Source of the DNA: CAZPBN01 sp964584935
GTDB taxonomy: Bacteria > Acidobacteriota > Aminicenantia > Aminicenantales > Aminicenantaceae
DNA length: 64,000 nucleotides
Direction: 5' to 3'
Assembly: GCA_964584935.1 (NCBI GenBank)
Contig: CAZPBN010000008.1
Coordinates: 1-64,000, forward strand
Made by a program: the position numbers and the translations under genes. Numbering within the stretch: position 1 is the stretch's first letter; each line of letters starts with the position of its first letter. The notes below the pieces were generated by a model. It was not told the DNA's origin. It did not search any database and was given only the letters and a program-made list of their open reading frames with translations. Positions 24,930 to 33,925 of the stretch are shown here, in pieces.

Positions 24930-25883
24930 TCATGTTAGAATTTTTATCAGGTTGTAGGTGGGATCGACTTTAATTGTTTTGGTCTGGACAGCCGTCTCCA
25001 GCGGAATCATATCCAGGCAATTATTATTGAGGCGCACACACACATCTGAATTTCCGTTTTTCAAAACATCCACAGCATAATATCCCAGCTTGGATGCCAT
25101 GATTCTGTCCAGAGCTGTGGGGGAGCCTCCTCTTTGAATATGTCCTAAAACCGCAACTCTTGTTTCTAAGGAAGTCTTCTTTGTTATTTTCTCGGCGATA
25201 TCCGCTGCTTTAGCCTTTCCTTCAGCAACCACAATAATCCAGCTTACTTTTCCTTTCTCATTTCCTTCCATAATTTCATCGTACATTTGATCAAAATTGA
25301 CATTTCTCTCCGGAACCAGCACTTCCTCACACCCGTCTGCCAGAGCAACATGAAGAGCAATATATCCACAATGCCGCCCCATAACCTCAACAACAAATAT
25401 CCGCTCCATACTCATTGCCGTATCCCGTATTTTATCCAGAGCCTCCACAGCCACATTCAAAGCCGTATCCACTCCAATGGCCAAATCAATTCCGTTGATA
25501 TCATTATCAATGGTTGCTGGAACTCCAACCACAGGCACATCATATTTTGTTGCCAAAACATGAGCTCCACGTAAAGAACCATTCCCTCCAATAACAATCA
25601 ATCCTTGAATATTATTATCTTTGATATTCTTTACTGCTTTTTCCTGTCCAGATTTGGACAAAAATCGATCCGTTCGCACTGTTTTTAAAATGGTTCCGCC
25701 TCTCCCAATAATACCGGAAACAGACTGGCGGGAAAGAGGAATGAAATCGCCTTCTATTAAACCTCTATACAATTCCCTCACTCCAAGAACTTCAATACCA
25801 AAATGACTGGCGGCTCTTACCACTGACCTAAGGGCAGCATTCACTCCCGCACAATCTCTAGTCAATACAGCAATTTTATTCAT
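24930..25883 (-). CDS. pfkA: 6-phosphofructokinase, with altered nucleotide-binding loops
   Basis: PFK of 317 residues, collinear with bacterial PfkA over its whole length. Catalytic TIDND is present (VPATIDNDING), as are IGRGGTILKTVR, VEVMGRHCGY, IVVAEGK and GHIQRGGSPTALDR. Two places differ from the standard enzyme. The N-terminal TSGGDSPGMN loop is replaced by TRDCAGVN, two residues shorter, and GGDGS has become GGNGS, so the magnesium-binding aspartate is asparagine. The glycine after it speaks against the pyrophosphate type. The donor or activity may therefore be modified. The start overlaps the beta-helix gene stop by four bases (ATGA). Confidence 0.88.
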   Translation of the reverse strand: MNKIAVLTRDCAGVNAALRSVVRAASHFGIEVLGVRELYRGLIEGDFIPLSRQSVSGIIGRGGTILKTVRTDRFLSKSGQEKAVKNIKDNNIQGLIVIGGNGSLRGAHVLATKYDVPVVGVPATIDNDINGIDLAIGVDTALNVAVEALDKIRDTAMSMERIFVVEVMGRHCGYIALHVALADGCEEVLVPERNVNFDQMYDEIMEGNEKGKVSWIIVVAEGKAKAADIAEKITKKTSLETRVAVLGHIQRGGSPTALDRIMASKLGYYAVDVLKNGNSDVCVRLNNNCLDMIPLETAVQTKTIKVDPTYNLIKILT

Positions 25884-27397
25884 CTTCTTATTCTTCCTTT
25901 TTTATTATTTCCACAATAAGGATCAAGGACTGAAAACATTTCAAAAGCTCCTACGTCCACACCAAGACCACCAGGCCTTTTCATGCAAATGACATCCACA
26001 GAGGGGGAGACTTCTTCTGTTCCTTTATCCAGGGCAGGGCTCCCAGCTTTCAGTCTCACATTGGGTTCAGGCCAGGTGGATAGAAACAATGGATTTGAGC
26101 AGATATCTCCGTCCCCTTCTCCGGAAGCTGCTGCCCATTCCCCGTTGATTATTTGAGACCTTGAAAACCAAGAATCACCCTCAATAAATTCCGCTTGAAT
26201 TTCACCATCTTTCCGGCTCCAGAACAAATTGAAGCCTTCCTTAACAAGATGAACTCCTTCTCCAAGATAAATTCCTGTGGGAGAACCCACACGAGGACCT
26301 GTGTTAAAGGCAAAAATATTGTTGACCAGCGTCAGGTCTATTTCTGCAGATATGCCAGTGGCATCATCCGGATAAGATGCCACAAATGCATAATTTCTTA
26401 TGCTGAATGAGGCATCATACATATTGTAAGCTATCGTATTGTTGATGAATTCATAAATTCCCGGATAAGCGCCAATGAAAACTGGCGTGTTTCCCTGCCC
26501 CATGACTATATTGTTAATCATACTCCCTCCTGCCCATATTTTAATGCCTGTTAAATAATTATCTATAACCCTATTGCGCTTCACCTGGATTCCTTGAACA
26601 TAACCCAATCGGTTCCTGGAATTCAAGTCAATGCCATCTCCAGAATTGTTATGAATATAGCATCCTTCCACAAGGATATCTTCTCCTCTCTCTATGGCAA
26701 TGCCGTCAGAACTGTAATACGCACTTCCATTCATTCCGCAGCCAGAAACTTCACAGTTTATGAATTTCATGGAGTTGCAGGGACCGGGAGTACCGTCAAT
26801 TCCGGTATAGACGGAATCCTTTATCAATGAATCTCTGACTGTGATATGGGAGACAGGGCCTTCAAACGGAGGCTGTCCCTGACGCCCGTAAGTGAAATGA
26901 ATCCCGCACTCCCCCTCCTGGACATGAAGGTTGTTAAGGGTAATAAAATGATTGTCCCCTCTTAAAGAAACTCCCCAGAAAGGAAAATTTTTTATAGTGA
27001 TATTTCCTATATACATGTGTGAGATTCCCTGGGCAAATTCAAGAGAACCACAAAGAATAACTTCTTGGGTATGATTTCCAATAAAATTTATGGTCTTCCC
27101 AGACAAACCAGTTGCTTGAAAAACAACATGTTCCTTATATGTCCCAGCCATAATGAACACAGAATCTCCAGCCTTGACTGAATTGGCGGCATACCCTATG
27201 GTCTTCCATGGATTTTCTTTAGAACCGTTGTCAGAATCATTTCCGGTGGGGGAAACATAAAAAATATCTGCATTGGAGAGACCAGCGACACAAAGGAGAA
27301 CACACACCATTCTTATTGTTTTCAAAAAAATATTCCTCCAAATATTATCTATACAAAGTTTATACTGACTCTTAAAAAAATTCAAATTCTTATACAT
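25880..27397 (-). CDS. Exported right-handed beta-helix protein
   Basis: Protein of 505 residues from the first ATG. A hydrophobic segment (MVCVLLCVAGLSNA, residues 30-43) looks like a signal peptide, so the true start may be near 27310. It is followed by the DUF1565-type opening FYVSPTGNDSDNGS, PWKTIGYA and AGDSVFIMAGTYKE, then many parallel beta-helix turns rich in N and G (GIHFTYG, DGIAIERGEDI, SGDGIDLNSRN). The end LDKGTEE, VDVGAFE is typical for such exported repeat proteins of the pectate-lyase fold. Substrate, probably a polysaccharide or surface structure, cannot be told. It overlaps pfkA by four bases and is first in the operon. Confidence 0.8.
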   Translation of the reverse strand: MYKNLNFFKSQYKLCIDNIWRNIFLKTIRMVCVLLCVAGLSNADIFYVSPTGNDSDNGSKENPWKTIGYAANSVKAGDSVFIMAGTYKEHVVFQATGLSGKTINFIGNHTQEVILCGSLEFAQGISHMYIGNITIKNFPFWGVSLRGDNHFITLNNLHVQEGECGIHFTYGRQGQPPFEGPVSHITVRDSLIKDSVYTGIDGTPGPCNSMKFINCEVSGCGMNGSAYYSSDGIAIERGEDILVEGCYIHNNSGDGIDLNSRNRLGYVQGIQVKRNRVIDNYLTGIKIWAGGSMINNIVMGQGNTPVFIGAYPGIYEFINNTIAYNMYDASFSIRNYAFVASYPDDATGISAEIDLTLVNNIFAFNTGPRVGSPTGIYLGEGVHLVKEGFNLFWSRKDGEIQAEFIEGDSWFSRSQIINGEWAAASGEGDGDICSNPLFLSTWPEPNVRLKAGSPALDKGTEEVSPSVDVICMKRPGGLGVDVGAFEMFSVLDPYCGNNKKGRIRR

Positions 27398-27541
27398 TCT
27401 TCCAAAGTTTGAGAGGAAATCGAATCCTGGGCCCGATGAGGGGATCAGGCCCTACAGTTCACCAATTTTCTGATTTCCTTTGTTTCCCTTAATTAAAATA
27501 AGGTAAATAGGTAAAGTGTCCCCCAATTTCCCCAATTTTTC

Positions 27542-27571
27542 TTGACATCATTGAAAATCCAAATGTAGAAT
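27542..27571 (+). promoter_or_regulatory. Sigma-70-type promoter of the permease gene
   Basis: TTGACA at 27542-27547, 18-base spacer, TAGAAT at 27566-27571. Predicted start near 27578, only 14 bases before the ATG; an AGGTG ribosome site is at 27580-27584. A copy of the AAAATAAGGTAAATAGG repeat lies just upstream (27495-27525). Confidence 0.55.
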
Positions 27572-27591
27572 GACGGCAAGGTGAAAAAGAC

Positions 27592-29157
27592 ATGGAAATT
27601 CAAATAGGAATCATCGCCGCTATTATGGTCATTGCTTATGCTGCTGCCAAAGCAAGTAAGCTTTCTGTGGAATTGAGCATGCTTTCAGCGACCATCGCCG
27701 GAGGCATAGCGGGGGCTTTTTTCAGCACTCCTCCCCTCGTCAAACTTTCGCGCCATATTGTCGAAGGGGCATTCACATATTTAGATATCGTTCTGGTGTT
27801 TTCAACCGCAACCATATTCATGGCAATCATCAGCGAATTCGGGGGAGTGAATTATGTTGTCAGAGGAACAATCAAATATTTTTATAACCTCAGAAGCATT
27901 GCTCTGATCATTCTTATGATCATCATTCTCATTCCCGGAGCCCTCACCGGAGCGGGAAGTGTATCGGTGCTGGTTGTGGGTATTCCTGTGGCTTTAGCCC
28001 TGAAATATTTCGGGATTTCAGAAAAAAAAACCGCTGCCATTATTTTCATTGTTGCCGGGCTCAGCGCAGCAGCCCCGCCTGTGAATATATGGGCTATGAT
28101 TCTTTGTGCCGGGACAGCTATTCCTTATGTGGGTTTTGAACTTCCCCTGGCTGTTCCTATTCTTTTGCTGGGAACCTTCACTGTCCTTGTTTTGGGATTG
28201 AAAAAAGAAAGACCTATGGACTTGAAAAAAGCTCTGAAAGAAATGCCCGAAGTTTCAGAAAAAATGTGCTGGTGGAGAGTCCTTCTGCCTTTTCTGGTGT
28301 TTTTTGGATTGGTGGCTGTATCCAGAATTTTTCCTTTCTCTATCCCCATTTTGGGCCTTCCTCTCCAATTCTCCATAGCAGCACTGGTTGCTTTTTTGAT
28401 AAGCCCCAAAAAGATGAATCTTTTGACCATTTCCAAAGACACAATGAAAAAACTTCTTCCTCTGCTGGCAACCATAACCATTGTGGGGATGCTCCAGCAG
28501 GTCATGACCGCAACCGGTGTCCGGGGGATGATATCCTATGCCGTCATCAGCATTCCTCTTGTTCTCCTTTTTATATCTCTGATCTTCGTTATCCCTATAT
28601 CCGAAGGCATTTTAACTTACGGAGGAGCTGCGGTTATTGGGATTCCTCTAGTCTGGTATCTTGATTCCATAGGGCTGCATGCCACCGTCGTTATTGCGGG
28701 TTTGAGTCTTCTGTGGCCCCTGGGAGACGGTCTCCCACCTACGGCTCTTATTGGAAGACTCAGTGTCATGGTCTCCGAATATAAAGGGAAATATTATAAA
28801 TTCTTAGAACTCACATGGCTGCCATGGATAACCATAACCGCTGTGGGAATTTTATATGTTATCTTCAGCAGCAAATTGTATCAATTCTATGAAGCTCTTT
28901 CATTAGCAGTAAGCAACAATATTTTATATATATTGGGAGCTCTGGTTTTTGGAACCATACTTGGAATCATATGCGGATTCTATGCTGGAAAGAAAAACAG
29001 AAACCGTTTTGGATGGGGATTGGGCGGATTCTTCTTTGGACTCATTGTTCTCATCATTCTGGCTTTCAAAAAGCCCCTCTGCCCGGCGTGTAAAGCCCCC
29101 CTATCCAAAACTGCTCTTAAATCTGGAAAATGTGATCAATGCCACAGCCGTTTTTAA
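27592..29157 (+). CDS. DctM-like (IT superfamily) permease with zinc-ribbon tail
   Basis: Membrane protein of 521 residues. The first 440 or so contain 11-12 hydrophobic segments and the glycine/proline hairpins of the ion-transporter/TRAP large-permease fold (GALTGAGSVSVLV, AAAPPVNIWA, GDGLPPTALIG). A sodium- or proton-coupled organic-acid carrier is likely; no TRAP binding protein or DctQ gene is adjacent. The end is unusual: another pair of membrane helices (about 445-490, GALVFGTILGIICGFYAG, GWGLGGFFFGLIVLII) and a four-cysteine zinc ribbon, C497-x2-C500 and C514-x2-C517. That tail resembles small zinc-ribbon membrane proteins and appears to be fused to the permease. Confidence 0.75.
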   Translation: MEIQIGIIAAIMVIAYAAAKASKLSVELSMLSATIAGGIAGAFFSTPPLVKLSRHIVEGAFTYLDIVLVFSTATIFMAIISEFGGVNYVVRGTIKYFYNLRSIALIILMIIILIPGALTGAGSVSVLVVGIPVALALKYFGISEKKTAAIIFIVAGLSAAAPPVNIWAMILCAGTAIPYVGFELPLAVPILLLGTFTVLVLGLKKERPMDLKKALKEMPEVSEKMCWWRVLLPFLVFFGLVAVSRIFPFSIPILGLPLQFSIAALVAFLISPKKMNLLTISKDTMKKLLPLLATITIVGMLQQVMTATGVRGMISYAVISIPLVLLFISLIFVIPISEGILTYGGAAVIGIPLVWYLDSIGLHATVVIAGLSLLWPLGDGLPPTALIGRLSVMVSEYKGKYYKFLELTWLPWITITAVGILYVIFSSKLYQFYEALSLAVSNNILYILGALVFGTILGIICGFYAGKKNRNRFGWGLGGFFFGLIVLIILAFKKPLCPACKAPLSKTALKSGKCDQCHSRF

Positions 29158-29173
29158 ATTAATTGAAAGAAAA

Positions 29174-29391
29174 CGTGATACGTAAGACGTGAAACAATGT
29201 CGTAAGACGTAAGACGTGAGACGTGAGATGAGAATGTGAAGAAAGCGTGAGACGTGAGATGAGAAACAATGTCGTGAGACGTTAGACGTGAGACGTAAGA
29301 TGAAATGCAATAGATAATTGTAAGACGTGAGACGTGAGACGTAAGATGAGAATGTGAAGAAAGCGTAAGACGTGAGACGTAAAATGGAATG
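29174..29391. repeat. 7-bp CGTRAGA repeat array, locus 2
   Basis: Blocks of two to four heptamers (CGTAAGA, CGTGAGA, CGTTAGA) separated by short spacers such as TGAGAATGTGAAGAAAG and AAACAATGT. The same spacers reappear in the arrays at 29613 and 34371, so the amplified unit is a composite of heptamer block plus spacer. Starts 17 bases after the permease stop. Confidence 0.88.
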
Positions 29392-29450
29392 TGAGAGATA
29401 GGGAAAATATCAATGAAACCATACAAGTATAATAGGAGGGAGAATATTCA

Positions 29451-29606
29451 ATGTCTTTCATAATGATCCTTTACTATATAATCTGTGCTTACCTTTCGGC
29501 TATTCTGATATGGAATTTCATAAAAGAAAAAAAGGATGTCAACAATATGCTGCTGTATTTGATTGTTCTCATTCCTCTTATTCTCAGGCTGTTGAGGATA
29601 AAATAG
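29451..29606 (+). CDS. Small membrane protein, 51 residues
   Basis: ATG at 29451, ten bases after a strong AGGAGGG, then 51 codons and TAG. The product is MSFIMILYYIICAYLSAILI, a charged hinge (IKEKKDVNN), then MLLYLIVLIPLILRLLRIK: two membrane helices with a basic end. It lies between two heptamer arrays that do not intrude into it. I do not recognise the family. The good ribosome site, hydrophobic hairpin design and clean contrast with the surrounding repeats support a real gene. Confidence 0.55.
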   Translation: MSFIMILYYIICAYLSAILIWNFIKEKKDVNNMLLYLIVLIPLILRLLRIK

Positions 29607-29612
29607 GAGAAT

Positions 29613-29746
29613 CGTGAGACGTGAGACGTGAGAAGAGAATGTAAAAATAAGAGTCAGATGTGAGACGTTAGACGTGAGAAGAAAAACAATATCGTGAGAC
29701 GTTAGACGTGAGATGAGAATGTGAAGAAAGCGTAAGACGTGAGATG
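29613..29746. repeat. 7-bp CGTRAGA repeat array, locus 3
   Basis: Begins six bases after the small membrane protein stop. Blocks of CGTGAGA, CGTTAGA and CGTAAGA separated by AGAGAATGTAAAAATAAG, AGAAAAACAATAT and TGAGAATGTGAAGAAAG. Followed within 25 bases by a 9-bp array (29771), so the two families meet here. Confidence 0.85.
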
Positions 29747-29770
29747 GACTTGCGTTTGTTGCGCTGATAT

Positions 29771-29824
29771 AGACTATCTGATCCATTTGGTCTATTTAGT
29801 CCTTTTGGTCAGTTTGGTATGTCA
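29771..29824. repeat. 9-bp tandem repeat array, locus 4
   Basis: About six units: AGACTATCT, GATCCATTT, GGTCTATTT, AGTCCTTTT, GGTCAGTTT, then a degenerate unit. Upstream of the M14-like gene at 29875. Confidence 0.75.
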
Positions 29825-29874
29825 TGTATCTTATCGAATAAGAAACAATATGAAAGACAATAGGAGAAAGAGCA

Positions 29875-31035
29875 ATGTCTCATAAAATAATAAAAATGAT
29901 TCTTGTTATTATTGTCATTGGAGTTATGACTCTTGCTGGAATTCAACTGTACAAACACCGCCATCATCAAATCCCAATGCTTACCGGACCCGGTGTAACC
30001 AATGTCACAAAACTCAGTGAATACTCAAAAGGGCTCAAAGGAACCGTGGCTGACACCAATGTCTTCTTTCTGGAAGGCAAAGAAAAAGGAGGAAAAGCCC
30101 TTGTGATCGCCAATACCCATTCCAATGAACCGGCAGCCATTTTGACATCTCTCATTTTTCTTGAAAATGCTGTGGTTGAAAAAGGGACTCTCATCATTAT
30201 CCCTATTTTCAATAACAGCGGCAGCCGTGTAACCAAGCCGGGAGACGGATATCCCTTATTTTTCGAAATAAAAACAGAGTGGGGCAGCAAAAAGTTTAGA
30301 ATGGGAAACCGGGGAGCTTCTTGGCTGGATCAATGGCCTGATCCTGATGTTTACATCCATTACCCTGACAAACAATTGATGTCTTTCATTGATGCCAGAA
30401 ACACAAACAGAACCTGGCCGGGAAGAGCTGACGGCCCTCTTATGGAAAAAGTGACCTATGGAGCCATGGAAATCATTAGGAACAATGATGTGAATATAGC
30501 CATAGATATTCATGGTGCTGAAACCATGTTCCCGGTCACAAACTGCATCGTTGCTCCCCAGAAATCCATCTGGATAGCGACCATGGCTTCCCTGACAGTC
30601 AAAGCAATGGAACAATTTGAAAACCATGTTGAACCCTCTCCCCCTAAATTCCGGGGGCTTTCCCACAGAGAAATCGGAGATTACTCGGACGCACTTCCTT
30701 TTCTTCTGGAAGCACCTCTTCCTTTTCTTGACCAGCCGACTGGCCCAAAGACGGTGAAACTTCTCTTGGATGGAAAAGATCCCTTTTTACTGAATCTTTC
30801 TAAAAAAGGAAAACTCTTTGTCCCTTACGATGAAAATGGGTGGCCCATGGCAAAACGGGTGGGCCAGCACTGCTCGGTTATCCTGGAAATCATAAGGCAG
30901 TACTCAAGAAAAAATCCGGAAAACGCCATAACCGTCAAAAATGTTCCCCGCTATGCCGAGGTTGTGGAGCACGGAGTCGGATATTTTTTTCACGATCCAT
31001 CCAAAACAAAGAAGGAAAATATCTATTTCAATTAA
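29875..31035 (+). CDS. M14/aspartoacylase-like zinc hydrolase, membrane-anchored
   Basis: Protein of 386 residues with an N-terminal hydrophobic anchor (MILVIIVIGVMTLAGIQ). The zinc site of the carboxypeptidase A/succinylglutamate desuccinylase group is visible: H-x2-E in NTHSNEPAA near residue 78, and the later H in AIDIHGAETM near 213. NTNRTWPG resembles the substrate-binding NR pair. It probably removes acyl or amino-acid groups outside the cytoplasmic membrane. The RBS AGGAGAAAG lies before the ATG. Neighbouring genes fit peptide or amino-acid use, but no operon partner is attached. Exact substrate unknown. Confidence 0.72.
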   Translation: MSHKIIKMILVIIVIGVMTLAGIQLYKHRHHQIPMLTGPGVTNVTKLSEYSKGLKGTVADTNVFFLEGKEKGGKALVIANTHSNEPAAILTSLIFLENAVVEKGTLIIIPIFNNSGSRVTKPGDGYPLFFEIKTEWGSKKFRMGNRGASWLDQWPDPDVYIHYPDKQLMSFIDARNTNRTWPGRADGPLMEKVTYGAMEIIRNNDVNIAIDIHGAETMFPVTNCIVAPQKSIWIATMASLTVKAMEQFENHVEPSPPKFRGLSHREIGDYSDALPFLLEAPLPFLDQPTGPKTVKLLLDGKDPFLLNLSKKGKLFVPYDENGWPMAKRVGQHCSVILEIIRQYSRKNPENAITVKNVPRYAEVVEHGVGYFFHDPSKTKKENIYFN

Positions 31036-31048
31036 AACACAGAACGAT

Positions 31049-32173
31049 TCATTCCCATTTTTTCAAATAAATGGTTTTTCTTTTATGCTGCCTGGTATCA
31101 TAATATCTCCAGAAGTTCTGAACTCTGACATTTTCTTCCAGCTCAGGATTTGATTCTCCATAAAGAATTCCTTTTTCCAAACACTTTTTTGTCAAATCAG
31201 TCATAAAAAGAGCATTGACTCCCTTATTCTGGTATTCAGGGAGTATGCCCACAAGTAAAATATCAATGCGAACCGGATTTTTCATGGCTTTCAATAGATG
31301 AATGAATCCAAACGGAAATAATCTTCCATTTGCTTTCTGGAACGCTCGAGAAAGTGAAGGCATGGAGATTTGAAATCCAACCACCCTGTCGTTTTTATCC
31401 AGAACAGCTGTGGTATAATCCGGCTGAATGAAAGAAAAATATTTCTTTACAAAATGATCAATCTGTTTATCAGTCAGAGGGACAAAACCAAAAAGGGGTT
31501 TATAAGCAGCATTCACCACCTCAAAAATTTGTTCGGCATAAGGCAACAGTTCTCTTTTCGATTTGACTTTCAGGAGTTTCAGCTTCAGTCTTTTCATAAT
31601 AATATCGTTGAGCCGTATCGCTTTTTCAGGAATAGAGCCGGGAGATTTCACTTCATATTCAACATAACCCATTTCCTTTTTATATCCAAGCTTCTCCATA
31701 TGTTTCGGGTAATAATCATAGTTGTATGAAGATGAAAAAGTCGGCAGCTCATCAAATCCATAGACCAGCATACCCATCTGATCAAAGGAAGAAAAACCCA
31801 TAGGGCCTAAAATTCCTTTGAGCCCTTTTGATTTTGCCCACTTTTCAACTTCCTTAAGAAGGGACTCTGACACCTCTAAATCGTCGATGAAATCAAACCA
31901 GCTAAATCGGGCATACTTTTTTTCCCAATGTTCAATGTATCGATGGTTTATTATCCCTGCAATTCGTCCCACAATTTTGCCATTTTGACAAGCAAGAAAG
32001 TACTTGGCTTCACAATGGTCAAAAGCTGGATTTTTATCGCGCCTCAGATTATCTAATTCATTCTTTATTATCGGAGGAACCCAATATTTGTTGGTCTTAT
32101 AAAGCTCAAATGGAAAACGAACAAACTTTTTTAAGCCTTTCAGGTCCTCTGCTTCCCTTACTTCTATTGGCAT
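31049..32173 (-). CDS. GNAT-type acetyltransferase-like protein
   Basis: Protein of 374 residues from ATG 32173, chosen because GGAGAG lies eight bases upstream; a GTG at 32197 would add eight residues. It has an N-terminal region with FELYKTNKYWVPP, a GNAT-like core (KYFLACQNGKIVGRIAGI, about residues 65-85), LGPMGFSSFDQMG in the middle, and a second part containing LLVGILPEYQNKGVNALF, the acetyl-CoA binding R/Q-x-x-G-x-G/A-like loop. Such long, YghO-like proteins have no established substrate. It follows abfD with 24 bases between, on the same strand, and may be co-transcribed. Confidence 0.7.
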   Translation of the reverse strand: MPIEVREAEDLKGLKKFVRFPFELYKTNKYWVPPIIKNELDNLRRDKNPAFDHCEAKYFLACQNGKIVGRIAGIINHRYIEHWEKKYARFSWFDFIDDLEVSESLLKEVEKWAKSKGLKGILGPMGFSSFDQMGMLVYGFDELPTFSSSYNYDYYPKHMEKLGYKKEMGYVEYEVKSPGSIPEKAIRLNDIIMKRLKLKLLKVKSKRELLPYAEQIFEVVNAAYKPLFGFVPLTDKQIDHFVKKYFSFIQPDYTTAVLDKNDRVVGFQISMPSLSRAFQKANGRLFPFGFIHLLKAMKNPVRIDILLVGILPEYQNKGVNALFMTDLTKKCLEKGILYGESNPELEENVRVQNFWRYYDTRQHKRKTIYLKKWE

Positions 32174-32197
32174 TCTTTTCTCTCCTATGTCATTCAC

Positions 32198-33670
32198 TCA
32201 TTTGTTTTCCATTATTAATTTCTTCACATGCTTTTTGCATTGAGACATTCTTCTTAAACTATTCCCATAAATAGCAACCTTTTCGGCTTCCTTGTTCCCG
32301 CCGCCGTGTTTGGATCCAACCTGCAATAATCCCCCTTCATTGGAGGCAACCAAGCTTCTAAGGAATTCATTGAGTTTGTATTGATCTTCAATCGATATGC
32401 CCTTTTTCCGGGTGAGCAATTTCTTCATCTGCCCACTATATTTTTCATCTGTCACCAGGTTTTCATAAGGAAGATTCGGAGGCAACCCCCCTGACATATC
32501 CTGGAGAATTCGTATGGCTTCATGGAAGCATTCACTGGATATATATTTTCCCATATTGGCAAAAACTGAATCTGGGAAAATAGCTCCGCTTTCTGTTTCC
32601 TGGGCTGAGTTGACAGCTGCCTGAGCCATTCCTCTCACTATAATAGAAGGTTTATAGATTTCAAAGATTTTTTCGGAGGTGTTGCTTAGGAAATACTCTC
32701 CTTTGGTTCCGTTGTAATCAGAAACCAACATCGCAGCCCCTGCCATATTTTCATAAACAGCAGGCTTGCAGGCTGTATAAGAAAATCTATGCAGCGTGGC
32801 AAACAGATTGGCAAATGTGGCTGCAAATTGATATTCCCTGCATAGAAAGACTCTCTCTTTGGGAACAAAAACATTATTGAAAATGATCATTCCTTCTTTA
32901 TTCAAATACTTCAATCCATGAGCAGGGCTGAATTCGCCTTTTAATGCGGTCACCTCAGGTCCTAACACATAACGCTCGACACCTTCGGCATCCGCAGGAA
33001 TAGCAAAGGCAACAGCGAAATCTTTATCCTTCTCTCCATACTGCAAACCAGGAAGCACAATTAATTCTTCCGCGTACAGGCTCGTGGTGATCGGTGTTTT
33101 GACTCCACTGACATAAATTCCATCACTGGTTTCTTTTTCGATATAAACATTCGTCTCTTTTACCTCCTGCTGAACCGGTGTTAAACTTCTATCCCCTTTG
33201 GCATCTGTGACCGCTCCTGCCGGAGCAATATCATTATCTTGAATATACCTAAGATATTTTAAAAAACGCTTATGATAATCTGTTTTGAATTTATTGCTTT
33301 TATCCACCTGATAGGTCCCAATGTGCAGGGCATGTAGAGCATCCCCGCCAACACATCTTTGTGCACAAAAGACTTCTAACGCAAGAGTTCTTATGGTTTT
33401 AAGCTTTTTTCTTAGATCGTCTTTGGTCAGCGGAATATGATTAAAGCGATTTATGACTTTGCCGTTTATCGGTGATTTAACGGTCATGAAGTCTTTATAC
33501 TTCGGATCTCTGGCATATTCATAACTCAAAGAAACCACATTCCTACCCCTTTGAATATCTTCATCTTCATACGGTTTTGATAATAGTTTATCTTTTATAA
33601 TATTCGACTTCATCGCCTTTAACGCATCTTCATATTCCTTAGAAGTTTTTAAAATTTCTTCATTATTCAT
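32198..33670 (-). CDS. abfD: 4-Hydroxybutyryl-CoA dehydratase / vinylacetyl-CoA isomerase
   Basis: Flavin and 4Fe-4S enzyme of the HpaB/AbfD family that converts 4-hydroxybutyryl-CoA to crotonyl-CoA, used in GABA and succinate fermentation. All four expected cluster ligands are visible: C102 and C106 in FCAQRCVGGD, H294 and C301 in HRFSYTAC, with the same H-x6-C spacing as the clostridial enzyme. Flavin-region motifs DAKGDRSLTP and YVSGVKTPIT are present, and the length, 490 residues, equals the family norm. These ligands separate it from the monooxygenases of the same fold. No 4-hydroxybutyrate CoA-transferase or dehydrogenase is in the window, so the rest of the pathway is elsewhere. Confidence 0.9.
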   Translation of the reverse strand: MNNEEILKTSKEYEDALKAMKSNIIKDKLLSKPYEDEDIQRGRNVVSLSYEYARDPKYKDFMTVKSPINGKVINRFNHIPLTKDDLRKKLKTIRTLALEVFCAQRCVGGDALHALHIGTYQVDKSNKFKTDYHKRFLKYLRYIQDNDIAPAGAVTDAKGDRSLTPVQQEVKETNVYIEKETSDGIYVSGVKTPITTSLYAEELIVLPGLQYGEKDKDFAVAFAIPADAEGVERYVLGPEVTALKGEFSPAHGLKYLNKEGMIIFNNVFVPKERVFLCREYQFAATFANLFATLHRFSYTACKPAVYENMAGAAMLVSDYNGTKGEYFLSNTSEKIFEIYKPSIIVRGMAQAAVNSAQETESGAIFPDSVFANMGKYISSECFHEAIRILQDMSGGLPPNLPYENLVTDEKYSGQMKKLLTRKKGISIEDQYKLNEFLRSLVASNEGGLLQVGSKHGGGNKEAEKVAIYGNSLRRMSQCKKHVKKLIMENK

Positions 33671-33925
33671 TTTATTATTCCTTATTTGTTAATTTTATTT
33701 TGTTCCCTATAATAAAAGTATCTTTTAGATATGATTATCCGGAAACTGTCATTAAGATTTAGTTGAATTTTTTTAGATAGCATTAAATTTATCAAATCCA
33801 ATCCATACCATTATAGAAACACTCTATCTTATAAAGAAGAAGCATACCTGTCAATATTCAGTAAGAAAAAAGACAGATTATCATTAGAAATCGATATAGA
33901 GAAATTTGATAATCATCAAAATAAG

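Noticed and set aside
29154..29426. Long minus-strand ORF reading repeated SRLTSHVSRLT
   Set aside because: Translation of the heptamer repeat array; a 7-base unit is open in all frames for long distances. No ribosome site or domain.
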